Of a DNA stretch of 10,689 nt, positions 6,951 through 10,689 are shown piece by piece. The notes below the pieces were generated by a model that worked only from the letters and a program-made list of their open reading frames with translations, was not told the DNA's origin and made no database searches. Made by a program: the position numbers and the translations under genes. The stretch covers positions 1 to 10,689 of the forward strand of contig DFBQ01000177.1 of the NCBI GenBank assembly GCA_002367355.1, in the 5' to 3' direction. The stretch's first letter is position 1; each line of letters begins with the position of its first letter. The stretch is from Deltaproteobacteria bacterium UBA3076 (GTDB taxonomy: Bacteria > Desulfobacterota > Dissulfuribacteria > Dissulfuribacterales > UBA3076).

Positions 6951-7666
6951 ATACAGGCAAACCACGGCTTTCAGGTCACAGAGTCTGGGGGTTTGCCGTC
7001 CTTATTTTGATTCTTATCTTCTGGCTTTGCTGGACCTGGAGGCATGAGCTATGGTCTCTCTGGGGTGGTCTATTACAGGCATTTGAACACAGAGAGTCAA
7101 TACGGGCGTACATTCTCTCTATGGGTCATTTGGCGCCTTTTGCCTATACTGCACTACAGGCACTTCAGGTCGTGATATCTCCTATCCCCGGCGAGGCAAC
7201 GGGTTTTATCGGGGGTTTTCTATTTGGGAAGTGGGCAGGTTTTTTTTACTCAACACTCGGTCTTACCCTGGGGTCTGTAATTGCTTTTTCCATATCTCGT
7301 CAGTTTAGGCGTTTAGTAAAATTATGGTTTCTCCGTTCTCGTTTATACGGCAGGTTTGAGCATCTTGTCGAGCACCAAGGGCTTTTCATCTTCTTTATAT
7401 TGTTCTTGTTTCCTGGATTTCCAAAGGATTTTCTTTGTTATCTTCTGGGACTGAGCCGTATGCCATGGTTGGCTTTTCTGGTTATAGTCATGCTGGGCCG
7501 TATGCCCGGAACACTGGTGCTGACACTACAAGGGGCCAATACATATGATAAAAATATAGAGGGCTTCCTAAGTATTCTGTTTTTCACCCTCCTGGTATTG
7601 ATACCCAGCTTGTACTACCGGGAGCGAATCTATCAGTGGGTGGAGACACATAGCCTTAAGGAGTGA
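6947..7666 (+). CDS. TVP38/TMEM64 family (SNARE-associated, DedA-like) membrane protein
   Basis: A 239-residue inner-membrane protein. A first membrane helix spans about 13-30 and a second about 62-80. The family core follows: SPIPGEATGFIGGFLFG (78-94), a possible re-entrant loop, then GLTLGSVIAFSISRQFRR (105-122). A second loop, LFPGFPKDFLCYLLGLSRMP (154-173), is followed by GRMPGTLVLTLQG (184-196) and a last helix at about 205-222. The PG-x-P-x-D segment and the G/R-P motif are diagnostic of TVP38-type proteins (Pfam SNARE_assoc). Relatives in the wider DedA/VTT superfamily act in lipid scrambling or undecaprenyl-phosphate recycling, but this member's substrate cannot be told. The GTG start at 6947 overlaps the nadB stop by 4 nt and has GGAAGG at 6937-6942, indicating translational coupling. 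Upstream of phosphatidylglycerophosphatase, a phospholipid-related role is possible. Confidence 0.87.
   Translation: MNTGKPRLSGHRVWGFAVLILILIFWLCWTWRHELWSLWGGLLQAFEHRESIRAYILSMGHLAPFAYTALQALQVVISPIPGEATGFIGGFLFGKWAGFFYSTLGLTLGSVIAFSISRQFRRLVKLWFLRSRLYGRFEHLVEHQGLFIFFILFLFPGFPKDFLCYLLGLSRMPWLAFLVIVMLGRMPGTLVLTLQGANTYDKNIEGFLSILFFTLLVLIPSLYYRERIYQWVETHSLKE
7658..7663 (+). promoter_or_regulatory. Ribosome binding site for larC
   Basis: AAGGAG, encoding the last two residues (Lys-Glu) of the upstream membrane protein, sits 8 nt before the larC ATG at 7672. The site being embedded in the upstream coding end supports coupled translation and confirms the ATG start. Confidence 0.75.
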
Positions 7667-7671
7667 CTTAA

Positions 7672-8889
7672 ATGCGGCAGGCTTTCCTTGATTGTTTCTC
7701 CGGGATCAGCGGAGATATGTTTTTAGGGGCCCTGATTGATGCAGGGTGGCCTGAGGAAGAATTAATGTCCCTTCCGGAGAAGCTGGGTCTTGAGAATACA
7801 GCAGTTGAGGTCCAGGGAGTTAAAAGGAAAGGCATAAAGGGCATTCAGGTCAAGGTCTCCGGACCCGGGCCCCATCCATTCAGGAACCTGCGGGATGTGG
7901 ATGCAATTCTTGAAAGATCTGATCTGCAACCCGGGATAATTCGGCTTTCCCTGAAGGTATTTAATCTCCTTGCCCAGGTTGAGGCCAAGGTGCATGGCTG
8001 TTTATTAGAAGAGGTCCACTTCCATGAAATTGGGGCTGTGGATACATTAGTAGACATTGTGGGGACCATTAGCGGCTTAAACTATTTTTCTGTTGGAAAG
8101 ATTTGTTGCTCACCCATTCCTGTGGCCAGGGGATGGATAGATTGCGAACACGGCAGACTGCCTTTGCCTGCCCCTGCCACTGCTGAGTTGTTAAAAAATG
8201 TACCGATTTATGGGGTGGATGGAGAGTGGGAACTTGTTACACCAACCGGTGGTGCCCTGATAAAGGGGCTGGCAGATCATTTCAGGACTTTTCCTGAAAT
8301 GAAAGTGGAAAAAATCGGATATGGGGCGGGTTCAAGGGATATTCCTCAATGGGCCAATCTCCTTCGTATCTGGCTGGGTGAAGACCGGTCATCAAAAAAG
8401 GAATCAGTTGTAGTGGAACTAAGGAGTTATATTGATGATATGAACCCTGAGTGGTTTGAGTATCTGATGGAGCGCTTGTTTGATGCAGGTGCCCTGGACG
8501 TTGTAATGTGTCCGATACATATGAAAAAGAATCGTCCAGGTGTTGAGATTACAGTCTTGACCACACCTGGTCATGAACATAGCCTTAGTAAGATGCTTTT
8601 TGAGGAATCCACTACTTCAGGGATACGCCTGAACAGGTGTCTGAGGTATATTTTGCCTAGAAGGAATGGTATGGTTCCAACCAACTGGGGTAATGTGCGA
8701 GCCAAATTGATCACAAGGCCGGACGGTCGGTCCACAATTTCTCCTGAGTACGAGGCCTGCAAAGAAGTAGCACGCCGGTTCAATGTCCCCTTAGGTACGG
8801 TTTATCAGGTTGTGAGCCGGATATCAGTTGAAGATTTCATAGATGAAGAAGGATCTGTCGTGCCTAAAGATTCAGGCGCTCACCCTTAA
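7672..8889 (+). CDS. larC: Nickel-pincer cofactor cyclometallase LarC
   Basis: LarC inserts nickel into pyridinium-3,5-bisthiocarboxylate mononucleotide in a CTP-dependent cyclometallation, finishing the nickel-pincer nucleotide cofactor of lactate racemase LarA and its relatives. The 405 residues carry the family landmarks in order: FLDCFSGISGDMFLGALIDAG (5-25), HFHEIGAVDTLVDIVG (116-131), HGRLPLPAPAT (160-170), ELVTPTGGAL (187-196), GYGAGSRD (216-223), IDDMNPE (254-260), MKKNRPG (284-290) and TTSGIR (314-319). In Lactobacillus plantarum the gene is split into larC1 and larC2, joined by ribosomal frameshifting; here one uninterrupted frame encodes both parts. The family usually reads Asn before IDDM; here it is Tyr253. 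The ATG follows AAGGAG. larA, larB and larE are absent from the window, so the client enzyme is unknown. The stop is 15 nt before pgpA, in the same frame. Confidence 0.95.
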   Translation: MRQAFLDCFSGISGDMFLGALIDAGWPEEELMSLPEKLGLENTAVEVQGVKRKGIKGIQVKVSGPGPHPFRNLRDVDAILERSDLQPGIIRLSLKVFNLLAQVEAKVHGCLLEEVHFHEIGAVDTLVDIVGTISGLNYFSVGKICCSPIPVARGWIDCEHGRLPLPAPATAELLKNVPIYGVDGEWELVTPTGGALIKGLADHFRTFPEMKVEKIGYGAGSRDIPQWANLLRIWLGEDRSSKKESVVVELRSYIDDMNPEWFEYLMERLFDAGALDVVMCPIHMKKNRPGVEITVLTTPGHEHSLSKMLFEESTTSGIRLNRCLRYILPRRNGMVPTNWGNVRAKLITRPDGRSTISPEYEACKEVARRFNVPLGTVYQVVSRISVEDFIDEEGSVVPKDSGAHP

Positions 8890-8904
8890 TTTTGGCTCCT
8901 GCAA

Positions 8905-9390
8905 GTGGCTTCCAAGACTTTGAATTTCAAAGATAGATTAGTCCTATTTCTGGCAAGCGGACTATTTCTGGGGTTGATCCCCTTTGCCCCGGGTACATTC
9001 GGGAGTCTCCTGGGCATTCCTCTCCACTGCCTCTTCAGTCATCTTCCAATTTTCCTGGAAATATGTTTTCTTGGATTTGTTATCCTGATATCTGTATGGA
9101 TCTCAGGCAGGGCAGAGCTTTTACTGGAAAATAAAGATCCATCTCAAATAGTGATAGATGAAGTGGTCGGCATGGCAGTGGCGCTTGCGGGCGCCCCACT
9201 TGAACCTTCTTTGATTATAGTTGCTTTTATGTTTTTTCGTTTTTTTGACATCTGGAAGCCTTTTCCAGTAAGTTATATAGATAAATCTTTTCCCGGGGGA
9301 TGGGGTATTGTGCTTGATGATGTTGCAGCCGGCGTTATGGCAAATTTGGCATGGAGACTGTGGGATTTAGGCACTTATATTTTTTCTTGA
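8905..9390 (+). CDS. pgpA: Phosphatidylglycerophosphatase A
   Basis: Removes phosphate from phosphatidylglycerol phosphate to give phosphatidylglycerol, at the inner membrane. The 161 residues fit the family (about 150-170). Signatures are PFAPGTFGSLLGIP (26-39), DPSQIVIDEVVGM (78-90, with the acidic pair Asp85-Glu86), FRFFDIWKPFP (111-121) and GGWGIVLDDVAAG (131-143). Hydrophobic segments at about 12-26, 50-68, 88-112 and 136-150 match the multi-pass topology. The start is uncertain: GTG at 8905 is the first usual start codon after the larC stop, but no good Shine-Dalgarno precedes it; TTG at 8920 would be five codons further in. Translation is probably coupled to larC, whose stop is in the same frame 15 nt upstream. 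pgpA next to cinA is a common order in Desulfobacterota-like genomes. Confidence 0.92.
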   Translation: MASKTLNFKDRLVLFLASGLFLGLIPFAPGTFGSLLGIPLHCLFSHLPIFLEICFLGFVILISVWISGRAELLLENKDPSQIVIDEVVGMAVALAGAPLEPSLIIVAFMFFRFFDIWKPFPVSYIDKSFPGGWGIVLDDVAAGVMANLAWRLWDLGTYIFS

Positions 9391-9437
9391 GTCTTATAAA
9401 AGATGCCGAAACTTCTATACTCTCAAGGTAATTAGTC

Positions 9438-10689
9438 ATGCATGGTGAGATTATAGCTATAGGAGATGAACTTGTATCCGGCAAGGTATTAAATACCACT
9501 GCCAACTTTGCAGCTAATAAGCTTTTTGCTGCTGGTTGCCAGGTGACCCGGATCACATCCATTGGTGATGATCCCGATGATATTGAAGAATGTCTGCTGG
9601 CAGCAATAAAGAGATCAGAATACGTTATCATCACCGGCGGGCTTGGTCCGACTACTGATGATATAACAAACGAGGTGACAGCCAAGGCCTTAGGGCGTCC
9701 CCTGGTCCTGAATGAGATGATTATAGAGAAGATCAGGAGGGCGAAACAGCGGTTTGTCAATCCTGTTTTTTTGCGGGAAAAGTTGGCGTGGTTACCTGAA
9801 GGTGCTGAAGTCCTGAATCCCGAAGGTCGTGCCGCAGGATATCTCCTGGTCCACCAGGATACCCCCCTTTTTTTTCTGCCCGGAGTGCCTGGGGAGTTGG
9901 AAGATCACATGATCCAGAGGGTTATTCCCAGGCTTAGCAAATTTATTTCCAAAAAAATATATATAAGACAGCAGACCTTCAAAGTCTTTGGCCTGTCGGA
10001 GACAGAGATAAACGCCCTTTTTGAAAAGCTGGAATCCAGCCGGGATGGCTTGAGCATTGGTTATTATCCCAACTTCCCGGAAGTTAATGTAACTGCCACT
10101 GTAAAGGGCTTGAATCCGGAAAAAGTTACTGAGATTTTTCATATGGCATGTAACACCATAAAACAACTCCTGGACAAACATGTAGTTGCCGTTAATGAGG
10201 AAACTCTTGAGGAGATAGTAGGTAGACTTCTGCTGGAAAAAGGTGGTGTTCTTTCCCTTGCGGAGTCCTGTACAGGTGGTCTGGTAAGCCAACGGGTGAC
10301 CGGCATTCCCGGCAGTTCCGGGTGGTTTGAAAGGGGAGTAATTACCTATAGCAACAAGTCAAAGGTAGATCTCCTTGGGGTCTCCCGCGAGACATTATCC
10401 CTCTATGGCGCAGTGAGTTCCCAGACTGCCGTTGAAATGGCAGATGGTGTAAAACGCTCGGCCGGTACAGGCTATAGTCTTGCTATTACCGGTATTGCCG
10501 GTCCATCTGGAGGTACTACTCAAAAGCCTGTGGGCACAGTCTATATTGCTTTATCAACTCCTGAACGGACAGTAGCCGAGCAATTCCGTTTTGCCGGAAC
10601 AAGACACATGATACAGACATTGGCAGCGGAAACAGCTCTTGATTTGCTGAGGCTGTATTTAAGTTATGGGCATCCTTCATATCAAGCCA
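9438..10689 (+). CDS. cinA: CinA family protein (N-terminal MoaB/MoeA-like domain plus C-terminal NMN deamidase), cut by the window edge
   Basis: 417 codons are present with no stop before the right edge. CinA proteins are about 410-425 residues, so only a few codons should be missing. The N-terminal COG1058 domain (about 1-170) starts EIIAIGDELVSGKVLNT and has TGGLGPTTDD (66-75) and FFLPGVPGELE (145-155); in characterised relatives it hydrolyses ADP-ribose. The C-terminal PncC domain (about 255-417) has LAESCTGGL (274-282, with the expected catalytic Ser277), TYSNKSK (303-309), GAVSSQTAVEMADGV (324-338) and ITGIAGPSGG (350-359). PncC converts NMN to nicotinate mononucleotide, salvaging NMN released by DNA ligase. 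Both domains look intact. The ATG at 9438 has AAGG at 9425-9428, and 47 nt separate it from pgpA. In related genomes recA or an RNA 2',3'-cyclic phosphodiesterase gene often follows; that lies outside this window. Confidence 0.94.
   Translation, partial: MHGEIIAIGDELVSGKVLNTTANFAANKLFAAGCQVTRITSIGDDPDDIEECLLAAIKRSEYVIITGGLGPTTDDITNEVTAKALGRPLVLNEMIIEKIRRAKQRFVNPVFLREKLAWLPEGAEVLNPEGRAAGYLLVHQDTPLFFLPGVPGELEDHMIQRVIPRLSKFISKKIYIRQQTFKVFGLSETEINALFEKLESSRDGLSIGYYPNFPEVNVTATVKGLNPEKVTEIFHMACNTIKQLLDKHVVAVNEETLEEIVGRLLLEKGGVLSLAESCTGGLVSQRVTGIPGSSGWFERGVITYSNKSKVDLLGVSRETLSLYGAVSSQTAVEMADGVKRSAGTGYSLAITGIAGPSGGTTQKPVGTVYIALSTPERTVAEQFRFAGTRHMIQTLAAETALDLLRLYLSYGHPSYQA

Noticed and set aside
8875..8883. 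GGCGCTCAC shared between the window start (1-9) and the larC end
   Set aside because: A nine-base match with no further shared flanks is expected by chance in a window of this size, and it lacks the palindrome.
8887..8905. Possible larC-pgpA fusion by stop readthrough, since both are in the same frame
   Set aside because: LarC has its normal length and end, and PgpA is normally a separate protein. The shared frame over 15 nt is most likely chance.
9391..9437. Possible terminator or promoter between pgpA and cinA
   Set aside because: No stable hairpin with a T-run was seen, and the 47-nt gap shows only a ribosome binding site. Readthrough transcription is more likely.
9335..9760. Minus-strand open frame of 141 codons over the pgpA end and cinA start
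   Set aside because: It covers the conserved N-terminal CinA domain in antisense and has Ser/Pro-rich composition typical of reversed coding DNA.
9792..10292. Minus-strand open frame of 166 codons opposite cinA
   Set aside because: It lies wholly antisense to a CinA frame with all family motifs intact, and its translation shows no recognisable domain. It is a shadow.

Overview
The window is about 10.7 kb of moderate-GC bacterial chromosome carrying eight genes, all on the + strand and tightly packed. Gaps between genes run from a 4-nt overlap to about 75 nt, and I saw no convincing intrinsic terminator between any of them. Gene content and order (pgpA followed by cinA, nadB, a long-form ThyX, a complete LarC, a TVP38-type membrane protein, ApeA-type M18 peptidase) and an ATTCCCGC-type palindromic repeat at the left edge suggest a Gram-negative anaerobe of the Desulfobacterota (former Deltaproteobacteria). 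That placement is inference from gene style, not proof.

Left edge (1-205): no gene. It holds a perfect REP/dRS3-like hairpin at 21-40, then AT-rich DNA with a plausible sigma70-type promoter near 117-150. The first gene (206-2788) encodes a large exported tetratricopeptide-repeat protein with a cysteine-rich C-terminal part. Next are an M18 zinc aminopeptidase (2863-4311), a run of four 8-bp tandem repeats that spans its stop codon and the leader of the next gene (4307-4338), and a flavin-dependent thymidylate synthase of the long subfamily (4340-5308).

Middle and right: L-aspartate oxidase NadB (5322-6950) overlaps a TVP38/TMEM64 (SNARE-associated/DedA-like) membrane protein (6947-7666). 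Then come LarC, the nickel-pincer-cofactor cyclometallase (7672-8889), phosphatidylglycerophosphatase A (8905-9390), and CinA (from 9438), which runs off the right edge very near its natural end.

How they fit together: most are housekeeping enzymes that are probably co-transcribed rather than one pathway. One real thread is pyridine nucleotides. NadB starts de novo NAD synthesis. The LarC cofactor is built from nicotinic acid adenine dinucleotide, an intermediate of that route. CinA has a C-terminal NMN deamidase (PncC) domain that recycles NMN to nicotinate mononucleotide. A weaker thread is membrane phospholipid (TVP38 family and PgpA). I found no CRISPR array, tRNA, rRNA, insertion sequence, phage gene or recognisable defence or secondary-metabolite system. 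Nothing here is clearly a new system. The most unusual items are the octamer repeats before thyX, the Cys-rich TPR protein, and LarC standing without larA, larB or larE in view.
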